A DNA stretch of 64,000 nucleotides from Nocardia alba NBRC 108234. Lineage in GTDB: Bacteria > Actinomycetota > Actinomycetes > Mycobacteriales > Mycobacteriaceae. The notes under the pieces were generated by a model, which saw only the letters and a list, made by a program, of their open reading frames with translations, was not told the origin of the DNA and did no database searches. A program made the translations under genes and the position numbers. The stretch covers positions 248,001-312,000 of the forward strand of contig NZ_BDAX01000001.1 in assembly GCF_001612665.1 (NCBI RefSeq). Reading direction: 5' to 3'. This document shows, piece by piece, positions 6,992 through 14,444 of this stretch (the stretch's first letter is position 1; each line of letters begins with the position of its first letter).

Positions 6992-8716
6992 TCAGTTGTC
7001 GCTGGTCAGCAGGAGGACACCGCTCGGGGTCAGCCCGCCGCTGCTGGTCACCGCGACCCGCGCGCCCTCGACCTGGCGCGGGCCGGCCTCGCCGCGCAAT
7101 TGGCTGACGGCCTCGTGCAACAGCCCCATACCGTGGGTGCGGCCGTGGGAGAGCTGGCCACCGTGGGTGTTGAGCGGGAGCAGCCCGTCGCGCGCGATGT
7201 TCTTGCCGCCGTCGAGGAAGTCCTTGGCCTCGCCGATCCCGCAGAAGCCGAGGGCCTCGATCCAGGACAGGCAGTTGAAGGTGAATCCGTCGTAGAGTTC
7301 GGCGACGTCGACATCGGTGGGGCGCAGCGAGGTACGCGACCACAGGTGCGCGGCCTGGCCCAGGACCTGTGGTTCATGGGTCAGGGTGCTCTGGTCCCAT
7401 TCGATCCGTTCGAGGATCTGGGTACCGACCGCGGCGACCCGCACCGGCGGCTTCGCCAGATCCGGGGTGGTGTCGATCGCCGAGACCAGCACGGCGACCG
7501 CGCCGTCGCAGGGGACATCGCAGTCGTAGAGCCCGAACGGGGTGGTGACCGGCCTGGCGTCGAGGTACTCCGGCATCGTCAGGGGTTCGCGATAGACCGC
7601 CGTCGGATTCAGCTCGGCGTTGGCGCGCTGGTTCAGCGCGATCCAGCCGAGCGTTTCCCTGGTGGTGCCGTAGCGATGGAAATGCCGTTGGGCGTTCTGC
7701 GCCAACGTATGCGCGGCCGAGGTGGCGCCGAAGGGCATCATCCAACTGGTGGTCCGGCCGCCCGTCGGCGTGATCTTGCCGGTGCGCATGAGTTCGTTGT
7801 ACGTCGCCTCCCAGACGGTGCGGAAGCACAGGACGTGCCTGGCCAACCCGCCGGCGACGGCCAGCATCGCCGCGATCACCGACCCGCCGGGACCGAAGGT
7901 CTCGAAACCGCCGTTGTACCAGGTCGGCCGCAGACCCAGCGCGGCCTCGAGCGCGGTCACCCCGCCCTCGCCGAAACCACCGACATTGCCGCCGCCGGGA
8001 TAGGTCGACAGGCCGTCGATGTCGGCCATGGTGAGCCCGGCATCGGCGACCGCGCGCTCGCAGGCCGCGATCGTCAGCGACAGCGGCGAAACCATCAGCC
8101 GCCGACCGATATCCGACATCCCGATCCCGGTGATGGCGACCTTGTCCTCGAACTTGTCCCGGCCGATCATCGGCCGCACGTGCTCGCCGAACCGGTGCGG
8201 TTCGATCTCGTCGGCGGGCAGCGGCGCGGGTTCGGGCTGTTCGGCGGTCGGCCGGAACAGCGGCAACCACACATCCGCGTCCTGTTCGAACACGACCTCC
8301 ATCCGCATCCCCAGCACGAGGTCGGCCGGGTCACAGCCCACCACATTGGTGGTCAGGCGAACCCGGGGATCCTCCTCGACCGCGACCTGGGCCACGACAT
8401 ACGGCGCGGGTAGCCCCGGCACGCTGAACCGCTGGTTGACGGTGAAGCCGACCAGGGTGGCGAAGCCGGAGACCTCCCGGACCCCGAGGGTGTGCCGGTG
8501 GCAGTACCGGCACACCGGTTGCGGTGGATGGATCAGGGCCGCGCAAGAACCGCACTCCTGGATCCGCAGGCGCCCGTCGGCGCCCGCGGTCCAGAAGAAC
8601 TCGTTCTCCGCGGTCACCTGGGGCAGGGGCCGCCCCGATGGCTCGGCCATCTCGTTCCTCACCGATGGCTGGGCCATCTTGTTGTTCACCGATGGCTCGG
8701 CCATCGCGTTGCTCAC
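6992..8716 (-). CDS. DUF35 OB-fold / Ltp-type thiolase-like fusion protein
   Basis: 574 residues. Residues 1-30 are three near-copies of MAEPSVxNx. Residues about 35-150 are a DUF35 unit with rubredoxin-like zinc ribbon CGSC...CRYC and an OB-fold. Residues about 185-574 are a non-decarboxylating thiolase or lipid-transfer-protein (SCP-x/Ltp2) domain, with DVAELYDGFTFNCLSWIEAL and a GGQLSHGRTHGMGLLHEAV segment. In known steroid side-chain systems Ltp2 needs a separate DUF35 partner to act as a retro-aldolase on a beta-hydroxyacyl-CoA; here both parts are one chain. GTG 8716 overlaps the P450 stop (taGTG). ATGs at 8704, 8677 and 8650 are also in frame, and the last has GAGGAACGAG just ahead, so the true start is uncertain. 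Aldolase rather than thiolase activity is inference. Confidence 0.82.
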   Translation of the reverse strand: MSNAMAEPSVNNKMAQPSVRNEMAEPSGRPLPQVTAENEFFWTAGADGRLRIQECGSCAALIHPPQPVCRYCHRHTLGVREVSGFATLVGFTVNQRFSVPGLPAPYVVAQVAVEEDPRVRLTTNVVGCDPADLVLGMRMEVVFEQDADVWLPLFRPTAEQPEPAPLPADEIEPHRFGEHVRPMIGRDKFEDKVAITGIGMSDIGRRLMVSPLSLTIAACERAVADAGLTMADIDGLSTYPGGGNVGGFGEGGVTALEAALGLRPTWYNGGFETFGPGGSVIAAMLAVAGGLARHVLCFRTVWEATYNELMRTGKITPTGGRTTSWMMPFGATSAAHTLAQNAQRHFHRYGTTRETLGWIALNQRANAELNPTAVYREPLTMPEYLDARPVTTPFGLYDCDVPCDGAVAVLVSAIDTTPDLAKPPVRVAAVGTQILERIEWDQSTLTHEPQVLGQAAHLWSRTSLRPTDVDVAELYDGFTFNCLSWIEALGFCGIGEAKDFLDGGKNIARDGLLPLNTHGGQLSHGRTHGMGLLHEAVSQLRGEAGPRQVEGARVAVTSSGGLTPSGVLLLTSDN

Positions 8717-8717
8717 T
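8637..8717. repeat. three tandem 27-bp repeats at the 5' end of the DUF35-thiolase gene
   Basis: Units 8637-8663, 8664-8690 and 8691-8717 differ at only a few positions each. On the minus strand each unit begins with GGTGA or AGTGA and contains an in-frame ATG, so the array multiplies possible GTG and ATG starts. It encodes repeats of MA(E/Q)PSVxNx. The first coding unit overlaps the P450 stop codon. Confidence 0.85.
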
Positions 8718-10074
8718 AGGTACTGGCGTCGCGCTGGGCTGTGACGGGTGCCGCGAGTTGCTGTTCGTCACAGATCGTCTGGAGTTTCGCCAGCGTCTCC
8801 TCGAGTCCGGCTCCCAGCCGCACGCCCGGAGTGAACGTCGCCGGGAGGTGCCGCATGCCCTGGATGACCCCGATGGTGTCGTAGTGCACCGCGGTCTCGG
8901 GATCGCAGCGGTAGTCCGGCATCCGGTCCAGCACGGCGAGCAGCATGCGCTTGAACACGGTGCGTGCCACGTTCGAGCCGATGCACCGGTGGATGCCGAG
9001 CCCGAAGCTGTAGTGCCGGTTGCGCCGTCGGTCCAGGATGACCTCGTTCGGGTCGTCGAAGACCGCCGGATCCCGATTGGCCATCGCCCACGACAGCCAC
9101 ACCCGATCGCCTTCCTTGAACTGGGTGCCGACGACCTCGCAATCCTCGGCCATCGTGCGCCCGTCACCCGGTGCCGGCGTGTAGTAGCGCAGGAATTCCT
9201 CGGTGGCGGAATCGAGGAGATCATCGCGCTCGCGGCTCAGTGTCTCGCGCTGGTCCGGGTTCTCCGAGAGCCATTCCAGGGCGTGCGCGGTGAGCGCGGT
9301 CGTGGTGTCGAAGCCGCCGCCGATGAGCAGGCCGAGCATGCCCAGCATTTCCATATCGGGAAGCGGCTCGCCGTTCATCGTCGCGTTGTTGATCGCGTTG
9401 ATCAGGCCGGGCCGGGGGTTCTCCCTGATCTCGAACAGATTCTGCAGCAGATCGATGCCCATCGTCCGATGCATTTCCGCGACCCGCGGATACTCCGGCG
9501 AATCCGGCGGTGTGTACACCGACGCGTGCGCGGGCTCGTTGTAGATCGTCCATTTGGCGAGCGGGATACCCAGCATGCCCAGGGTCAGCACCGCGGGCAC
9601 GATATTGGCCAGTTCGTCGACGAAATCGATCCGCCCCGACTCGATCTTCTCGTCGATCGCGGCGCGCACGATCTCGTCGATGAACGGGATCCAGCGGGCC
9701 ACGGCGGCGGGGGAGAGATACGGATTCAGCGCCGCGCGCACCTCGCGATGCTCCGGCTCGTCCATTTCCAGAATGCCGCCCCGAACACCGCTCGCCCGTG
9801 GGGCTTTCGGAATGGAGATGCCCTTGTAGCCGCGCCGGACCCCGGCCGTGTCGTGGTCGTTGGAGATGTGCGGGCAACGCGCGAGTTCGAAGACCTCACG
9901 GTTGCCCGCCGCGACCCAGTGCCCGTCGTGGGTGTCGGTCCAGGCGATCGGGCACTGCTCATGCATGGATTCGGTGGTCGCGACGAATTGGTCCCGATAT
10001 TCGGGGGTCATTCTATCGAACGAGAAATTCGGTTTCTTGCGTGTGTCGTCGGTCGCCACGTCGTCGACGCTCAT
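8716..10074 (-). CDS. cytochrome P450
   Basis: 452-residue soluble bacterial P450. The haem-binding loop is FGLGIHRCIGSNVAR (cysteine near residue 371). The I-helix has GGGFDTTTA and the K-helix has EEFLRY (ExxR). The N-terminus is soluble (FSFDRMTPEYRDQFVATT), so the enzyme is cytosolic and needs a ferredoxin. A 3Fe-4S ferredoxin gene ends 12 bases upstream and is the obvious partner; no ferredoxin reductase gene is near. Start ATG 10074 follows a ribosome-like AGGA. The gene overlaps the DUF35-thiolase gene by one base. Substrate unknown. The neighbours (CoA ligase, acyl-CoA dehydrogenases, CoA-transferase) suggest a hydroxylation in breakdown of a hydrophobic or branched acid. Confidence 0.95.
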   Translation of the reverse strand: MSVDDVATDDTRKKPNFSFDRMTPEYRDQFVATTESMHEQCPIAWTDTHDGHWVAAGNREVFELARCPHISNDHDTAGVRRGYKGISIPKAPRASGVRGGILEMDEPEHREVRAALNPYLSPAAVARWIPFIDEIVRAAIDEKIESGRIDFVDELANIVPAVLTLGMLGIPLAKWTIYNEPAHASVYTPPDSPEYPRVAEMHRTMGIDLLQNLFEIRENPRPGLINAINNATMNGEPLPDMEMLGMLGLLIGGGFDTTTALTAHALEWLSENPDQRETLSRERDDLLDSATEEFLRYYTPAPGDGRTMAEDCEVVGTQFKEGDRVWLSWAMANRDPAVFDDPNEVILDRRRNRHYSFGLGIHRCIGSNVARTVFKRMLLAVLDRMPDYRCDPETAVHYDTIGVIQGMRHLPATFTPGVRLGAGLEETLAKLQTICDEQQLAAPVTAQRDAST

Positions 10075-10086
10075 GGCGGTGTCCTC

Positions 10087-10278
10087 TCAGGAAATATCGA
10101 TGGCGCGTTCCGGGCAGGAGTGCGCTGCTTCGCGCACCTGCTCCTCCTCGTCGGGCGCGACGGTCTCACTGACCGGCGACGAATGACCGTCGAAGTCGCT
10201 CAGCTCGAATGATCGGGGAGCGGTCATCGCGCACAGCGTGTGGCCTTGGCAGCGCGTTGAATCGACTCGAACCTTCAC
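10087..10278 (-). CDS. 3Fe-4S ferredoxin, P450 redox partner
   Basis: 63-residue ferredoxin. Ligands are C10, C16 and C55, in CQGHTLC and, near the end, HSCPERAI. The usual fourth cysteine position is histidine (H13), which gives the CxxHxxC...CP pattern seen in several actinobacterial ferredoxins that pair with P450s. The chain is acidic (PDEEEQVREA), as expected for docking to a P450. GTG 10278 is preceded by GAAAGGAATTCCCGCC. The same GAAAGGAATTCCCG leader precedes the SDR gene starting at 11153. The next gene, the P450, begins 12 bases downstream. An ORF of 242 residues that runs through this gene from further upstream is not real before the GTG. Confidence 0.9.
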   Translation of the reverse strand: MKVRVDSTRCQGHTLCAMTAPRSFELSDFDGHSSPVSETVAPDEEEQVREAAHSCPERAIDIS

Positions 10279-10292
10279 GGCGGGAATTCCTT

Positions 10293-11153
10293 TCAGGCGT
10301 GGTAGTCGTACCACTTCAGGTATCCGCCCGCGTCCACCCGCAATTGGCTGCCGGTGACGAAACGGGACTCGTCGGATGCCAGGAACAGCACCGCGTCGCT
10401 GATGTCCTCGGGCTCGACATACGGAACCGGCATGGCCTGCATGGTGTGGAAGGCGGGTTCGGCGTCCGCGCGGGTCGGATTCTCGAGATCGGGCCGGAAC
10501 GAGCGGTACATCGGCTCGCTCTGCAACATCGGGGTATTGCAGTTGGTGGGGTGGATAACGTTGGCGCGGATCTTCTTCGGCGCGATGTGGGTGGCGAGTT
10601 CGTGCACCACCATCGACAGCGCGCGCTTGGCGACCATGTACGCGACGCCGCCGGGATCCTTGCCCGGCTGGTCCACCTTGGTGGTGTCCATCAGCGCGGC
10701 CAGCGACCCGGTGGCGATGATCGACGCGCCGGCCTGCAGATGCGGCAGCGCGGCGTGGATGGCGTTGAGCACGCCGACCAGGTTGGTGTCGAGCACATCG
10801 GTCCAGGCCTGCCACTGCGGCTCGCCCTTCATCCCGGCGATCCCGGCCTGGGCGACGACGATGTCGAGGCGGCCCAGTTCCTGTACTCCCTGCGCGACCG
10901 CGTCACGCATCTGCGCGGCATCGCGCACATCGGCCTGGACGGTGACGATGCGCCGCCCGGACTTCTCGACCAGTCGCGCCGTTTCGTCCAGATCCTCGGG
11001 ACGCGACAGCGGGTACTGGATGGTGTCGATGTCCTGACAGATATCGACGGCGATGATGTCGGCGCCCTCGGCGGCCAGACGCACCGCATGACTGCGGCCC
11101 TGGCCGCGAGCGGCTCCGGTGATAAAGGCGACCTTGCCCTCGACACGTCCCAC
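10293..11153 (-). CDS. mycofactocin-type SDR family oxidoreductase
   Basis: 286-residue short-chain dehydrogenase. The cofactor motif is TGAARGQGRSHAVRLAAEGAD, followed by VDIC and an insertion (QDIDTIQYPLSRPEDLDE). That insertion is characteristic of the mycofactocin-coupled SDR family, in which bound NAD is recycled by mycofactocin rather than exchanged. Catalytic residues fit S (ATGSLAAL), Y and K (VAYMVAKRALS). C-terminal SRFVTGSQLRVDAGG is the usual SDR end. GTG 11153 follows AAAGGAATTCCC. It lies upstream of the ferredoxin/P450 pair by 14 bases and probably oxidises the alcohol that the P450 makes. Mycofactocin dependence is a family-level inference; no mft gene is in the window. Confidence 0.85.
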   Translation of the reverse strand: MGRVEGKVAFITGAARGQGRSHAVRLAAEGADIIAVDICQDIDTIQYPLSRPEDLDETARLVEKSGRRIVTVQADVRDAAQMRDAVAQGVQELGRLDIVVAQAGIAGMKGEPQWQAWTDVLDTNLVGVLNAIHAALPHLQAGASIIATGSLAALMDTTKVDQPGKDPGGVAYMVAKRALSMVVHELATHIAPKKIRANVIHPTNCNTPMLQSEPMYRSFRPDLENPTRADAEPAFHTMQAMPVPYVEPEDISDAVLFLASDESRFVTGSQLRVDAGGYLKWYDYHA

Positions 11154-11220
11154 GGGAATTCCTTTCGGTGTGTGCGGTGCCCACCGGAAGGCGGTGAGCC
11201 CGTTGTCTGGATTGGTACGA

Positions 11221-11925
11221 CTAGGTGTTACGGCCGCCGTTGACCCCGAGGATCTGCCCGGTGATGTACCCGGCGCTCTCGGAGATCAGGAACGCGCACG
11301 CCGCGGCGATGTCCTCGGGTTGGCCCACCCGCCGCACAGGGGTGCGCTGGATGTGGTCGTCGATCGTGCCGCCGAGCAGCTTGGCCGCCTCCGCCTTGCG
11401 CAGCATCGGGGTGTCGATGAAGCCGGGCGGGACGGCGTTGACGGTGATCCCGGCCGGACCGAGTTCGAGCGCCAGCGATTTCGTCAGCCCGTTCACCGCG
11501 GACTTGGCCGCGACGTAGTGCGCCATGAAGGGCTGACCCGAATGTGTGCTCGACGAGGAGATGTTCACGATGCGACCCCACCCGGCCTCGAGCATGTCGG
11601 GCAGCACCGCCTGAACGCAGTGGTAGACGCCGTTGAGGTTGACGTCGATCACCCGCTGCCACTGCGCGAAGTCGATTTTGGAGAAGCGCCCCGTACCGTC
11701 CAGGCCCGCGGCGTTCACCAGGATCGTCACGGGACCGAGCTGGGTGCGGATCGCGGCGAAGGCCGCGCCCACCTGCTCGGGATCGGAAACGTCGGCGGTG
11801 TGGGCGAATTGGGTATCGGTCGGGCGCAGATCGAGCGTCGCCACGTGATACCCGTCGGCCTGGAGCCGTTGTGCGACAGCGAGACCGATACCGGAGCCGC
11901 CGCCGGTGACCACAGCGGTTTTCAC
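11221..11925 (-). CDS. SDR family oxidoreductase
   Basis: 234-residue classical SDR, FabG-like. It has TGGGSGIGLAVAQRL (cofactor), NAAG, ISSSS and YVAAK (Ser-Tyr-Lys triad) and GYITGQILGVNGG at the C-terminus. GTG 11925 overlaps the dioxygenase stop by four bases (GTGA). It closely resembles the SDR at 44446-45240 (shared runs such as GWGRIV, EDIAAAC and AGYITGQ). That second gene also belongs to an operon with a TauD-type dioxygenase, so the TauD/SDR partnership is duplicated. Likely acts on a hydroxy or keto intermediate; substrate unknown. Confidence 0.88.
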   Translation of the reverse strand: MKTAVVTGGGSGIGLAVAQRLQADGYHVATLDLRPTDTQFAHTADVSDPEQVGAAFAAIRTQLGPVTILVNAAGLDGTGRFSKIDFAQWQRVIDVNLNGVYHCVQAVLPDMLEAGWGRIVNISSSSTHSGQPFMAHYVAAKSAVNGLTKSLALELGPAGITVNAVPPGFIDTPMLRKAEAAKLLGGTIDDHIQRTPVRRVGQPEDIAAACAFLISESAGYITGQILGVNGGRNT

Positions 11926-12728
11926 GCCCAGGCCTCCTCGCCCGCGAGGGTGGTCCGGTGCAGTTCGCGTTCGGAGGACGCCTGATAGGGCAGCGCCCGA
12001 TGCAGGATGCCGGTGTTGTCCCAGATCACCAGGTCGCCGACGGTCCAGTCGTGGGTGTAGCCGAAGCGTTCCTGCGTCGACCAGGCGAGCAGTTCGTCGA
12101 GCAGCGCCCGGCTCTCCGCGGGATCCATGCCGACGATGTGATCGGCGGTGGCGCCGATCACCAGGGATTTGCGGCCGTCCGCGCGCTCCCAGACCAGGGC
12201 CGTCTCGTGGCTCGGCTGGGTACGCCAGTCCGCGACCTGTTCGGGGGTCGGCTCCGGATGCACCAGCCGCTGGGACGCCTCGAAGCTGTGCACCACGCGC
12301 AGACCTTCGTAGCGCTTGCGGTCGGCTTCGGGGAGGTTCTCGTAGGCGGCGTAGGTGCTGGCGAACTGGGTGCCGCCACCCTCCATGGCGACGTGGCGGG
12401 CCGTGAGCACGGTGGCCTTGGCCGGCACCTCGTTGGTGGTGTCGTCGATGTGCCAGAAGAACGTGCCCTCGAGGTACTTGGCAGCCCGGTTCTTCGCGGG
12501 ATCGAGGGTGATCGTGAAGATCTCCCGGCCGCCGGGTGCCAACACCGTGCCCAGCTCGCGGCAGAACGCGAGTTGAGCTTCGTCATCGAGGTGCAGACCG
12601 CGCACGACCAGCACACCGCGCCATTTCAGTGCTTCGAGGCACCGGCTGACCACCGTGTCGTCGTGCAGATCGGCGACGCCGGTGACTTCCACCCCGATCG
12701 CGGGACGCAGCGCTGTAGTGTGGATCAC
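11922..12728 (-). CDS. TauD/TfdA-family Fe(II)/2-oxoglutarate dioxygenase
   Basis: 268-residue dioxygenase using Fe(II) and 2-oxoglutarate. The metal motif HxD is in FFWHIDDTT (about residue 100), the distal histidine in GILHRA (about 249) and the 2-oxoglutarate arginine in ELHRTT. GTG 12728 has GGGAGA six bases upstream. An upstream in-frame ATG at 12899 would add 57 residues of promoter-region translation and is rejected. It is the first gene of the operon that runs down to 4785, and its promoter region carries a 19-bp palindrome (12748-12766). Paralogue of the gene at 41366-42205. TauD relatives cleave sulfonates, sulfate esters, aryloxy acids or hydroxylate betaines; which applies here is unknown. 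Confidence 0.9.
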   Translation of the reverse strand: MIHTTALRPAIGVEVTGVADLHDDTVVSRCLEALKWRGVLVVRGLHLDDEAQLAFCRELGTVLAPGGREIFTITLDPAKNRAAKYLEGTFFWHIDDTTNEVPAKATVLTARHVAMEGGGTQFASTYAAYENLPEADRKRYEGLRVVHSFEASQRLVHPEPTPEQVADWRTQPSHETALVWERADGRKSLVIGATADHIVGMDPAESRALLDELLAWSTQERFGYTHDWTVGDLVIWDNTGILHRALPYQASSERELHRTTLAGEEAWA

Positions 12729-12747
12729 AAGAATCTCCCTTCCAGTT

Positions 12748-12766
12748 GCGAGAACCGTACTCTCGC
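12748..12766. promoter_or_regulatory. 19-bp palindromic operator, dioxygenase promoter
   Basis: GCGAGAACCGTACTCTCGC: six-base arms around a 7-base centre, 20 bases upstream of the dioxygenase GTG. It matches the palindrome at 21208-21226 at 14 of 19 positions with the same length and symmetry, so one regulator probably binds both. Confidence 0.65.
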
Positions 12767-12878
12767 TGAGGTTTCCTCCGCAAGGGCTGATGTCCGCTTT
12801 TCGGCGAACGGGCCGCCGGTGATCGCGGTGTCGGTCGCGGCATTCGGCTGATGCGAGCCCTTGCATATGGATATATTG

Positions 12879-12905
12879 TTCTCTAGAAGAGAGAATCACA
12901 TTTCC
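12879..12905. promoter_or_regulatory. dyad and half-site upstream of aldehyde dehydrogenase
   Basis: TTCTCT-N5-AGAGAA (12879-12895) overlaps GAGAATCACATTTCC (12891-12905). The latter matches the central 15 bases of the 21208-21226 palindrome at 12 positions. It lies 22-48 bases before the ATG at 12927. Likely a second, weaker site of the same operator family that controls the divergent plus-strand genes. Confidence 0.5.
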
Positions 12906-12926
12906 AACGCTCAGCGAGGAGACGGG

Positions 12927-14444
12927 ATGTCATCCCAGGACACGGACTCGATCGGCGCGTCCGCGCCGACCACGGCAGTCACCAAACGATTGCTGATAGA
13001 CGGACAGCTGGTCGAGGCGGAACAGACCTTCGCCTCGCTCAATCCCGCGACCGGCGAGGTGTACGGCTACGCGCCCGAAGCCACGCTCGAACAGACCGAG
13101 GCGGCCATCGCCGCCGCCCGTCGAGCCTTCGACACGACCAGCTGGTCGACCGACGCGGCGTTGCGGGCTCGCTGCCTGGACCAACTCCATCGGGCACTGC
13201 TCGACAACGTGGAGGACCTGCGCGAGCTCACCATCGCCGAGGTCGGCGCCACCCGGCGGCTCACCCACGGCAACCAGCTCGACTTCCCGATCGAGATCGC
13301 TCGCTTCTACGCCGACCTGCTGCCCGAGTACTCGTTGACCGAGGAACTGAGCGAGCTCGAGATCCGCGGGGAGCGCCACCGGCGCTGGATCGAGAAGGAA
13401 GCCGCCGGTGTCGTTTCGGCGATCGTGGCCTACAACTACCCGCATCAGCTGGCCCTGGCCAAGCTCATGCCCGCCCTGGCGGCGGGCTGCACGGTGGTGC
13501 TCAAAGCTGCCCCCGATACCCCGCTGGCCACGCTCGCCCTCGGTGAGCTGATCGCCGAGCACACCGATATCCCGCCCGGCGTGGTGAATGTGTTGTCCGC
13601 CGCCGACGTCGAGATCGGCAAGCTGATGACCACCCACCCCGACGTGGACCTGATCACCTTCACCGGCTCCACTCCGGTCGGGCGCCAGATCATGGCGGCG
13701 GCGAGCGAATCGCTCAAGCGGGTCTTCCTCGAGCTGGGCGGCAAATCCGCGATGGTCCTGCTCGACGACGCCGACTTCGCCACCACGGCGGTGTTCGCCG
13801 CGTTCACCATCTGCACCCATGCGGGACAGGGCTGCGCGCTCACCTCGCGGCTGCTGGTGCCACGCGCGCGCCACGACGAGATCGTCGAGCTGGTCGCCAC
13901 CAATCTGGGCTGGGTGAGCAGCGGGGATCCCAGTGACCCGAAAACCTATATGGGACCGCTGATCAGCGCCAAGCAGCGCGACAAGGTGCACGGCCTGGTC
14001 GAGCGCGCGGTCGCCGCCGGAGCCACGTTGGTCACCGGCGGTACGAAGGTCGATCCGGGCTTCTTCTACGCGCCGACCCTGCTCGCCGGCGTCGATCCCG
14101 ACAGCGAGATCGCGCAGGAGGAGGTCTTCGGCCCGGTACTCGTCGTGATCCCCTACGACGATGACGACGACGCGGTGCGTATCGCCAACAATTCGATCTA
14201 CGGCCTGTCCGGTGCGGTGTTCAGCGCCGATACCGAGCGCGCGCTCGGTATCGCCCGGCGTATCCGCAGCGGAACGTTCAGCATCAACGGCGGTAACTAC
14301 TTCCAGCCGGACGCTCCCTTCGGTGGATTCAAGCAGTCGGGGATCGGTAGGGAAAGCGGTGTCGCCGGGCTGGAGGAATTCCTCGAGAGCAAGACCTACG
14401 CCGCGGTCGTCGGGTTGAGCGACGCGTCGGGCGGTGCCCAGTAG
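12927..14444 (+). CDS. aldehyde dehydrogenase family protein
   Basis: 505-residue NAD(P)-dependent aldehyde dehydrogenase that oxidises an aldehyde to an acid. It has the catalytic cysteine in HAGQGCALTSRLLV (about residue 300) and the general-base glutamate in FLELGGKSAMVLL (about 266), plus FTGSTPVGRQI for NAD binding. ATG 12927 has GAGGAGACGGG upstream. An ATG at 12861 in frame lies in the promoter and has no ribosome site. The gene is divergent from the dioxygenase operon with a shared 198-base promoter region and is followed by the CoA-transferase with a one-base overlap (TAGTG). Third-family members at 21253 and 36919 are separate paralogues. Confidence 0.92.
   Translation: MSSQDTDSIGASAPTTAVTKRLLIDGQLVEAEQTFASLNPATGEVYGYAPEATLEQTEAAIAAARRAFDTTSWSTDAALRARCLDQLHRALLDNVEDLRELTIAEVGATRRLTHGNQLDFPIEIARFYADLLPEYSLTEELSELEIRGERHRRWIEKEAAGVVSAIVAYNYPHQLALAKLMPALAAGCTVVLKAAPDTPLATLALGELIAEHTDIPPGVVNVLSAADVEIGKLMTTHPDVDLITFTGSTPVGRQIMAAASESLKRVFLELGGKSAMVLLDDADFATTAVFAAFTICTHAGQGCALTSRLLVPRARHDEIVELVATNLGWVSSGDPSDPKTYMGPLISAKQRDKVHGLVERAVAAGATLVTGGTKVDPGFFYAPTLLAGVDPDSEIAQEEVFGPVLVVIPYDDDDDAVRIANNSIYGLSGAVFSADTERALGIARRIRSGTFSINGGNYFQPDAPFGGFKQSGIGRESGVAGLEEFLESKTYAAVVGLSDASGGAQ

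Noticed and set aside
8524..10212. 562-residue plus-strand frame across the P450 and ferredoxin genes
   Set aside because: Antisense to well-supported genes and made of arginine- and glycine-rich sequence without recognisable motifs.
12861..12926. Upstream extension of the aldehyde dehydrogenase from ATG 12861
   Set aside because: Covers the operator region with no ribosome site; ATG 12927 has GAGGAGACGGG.
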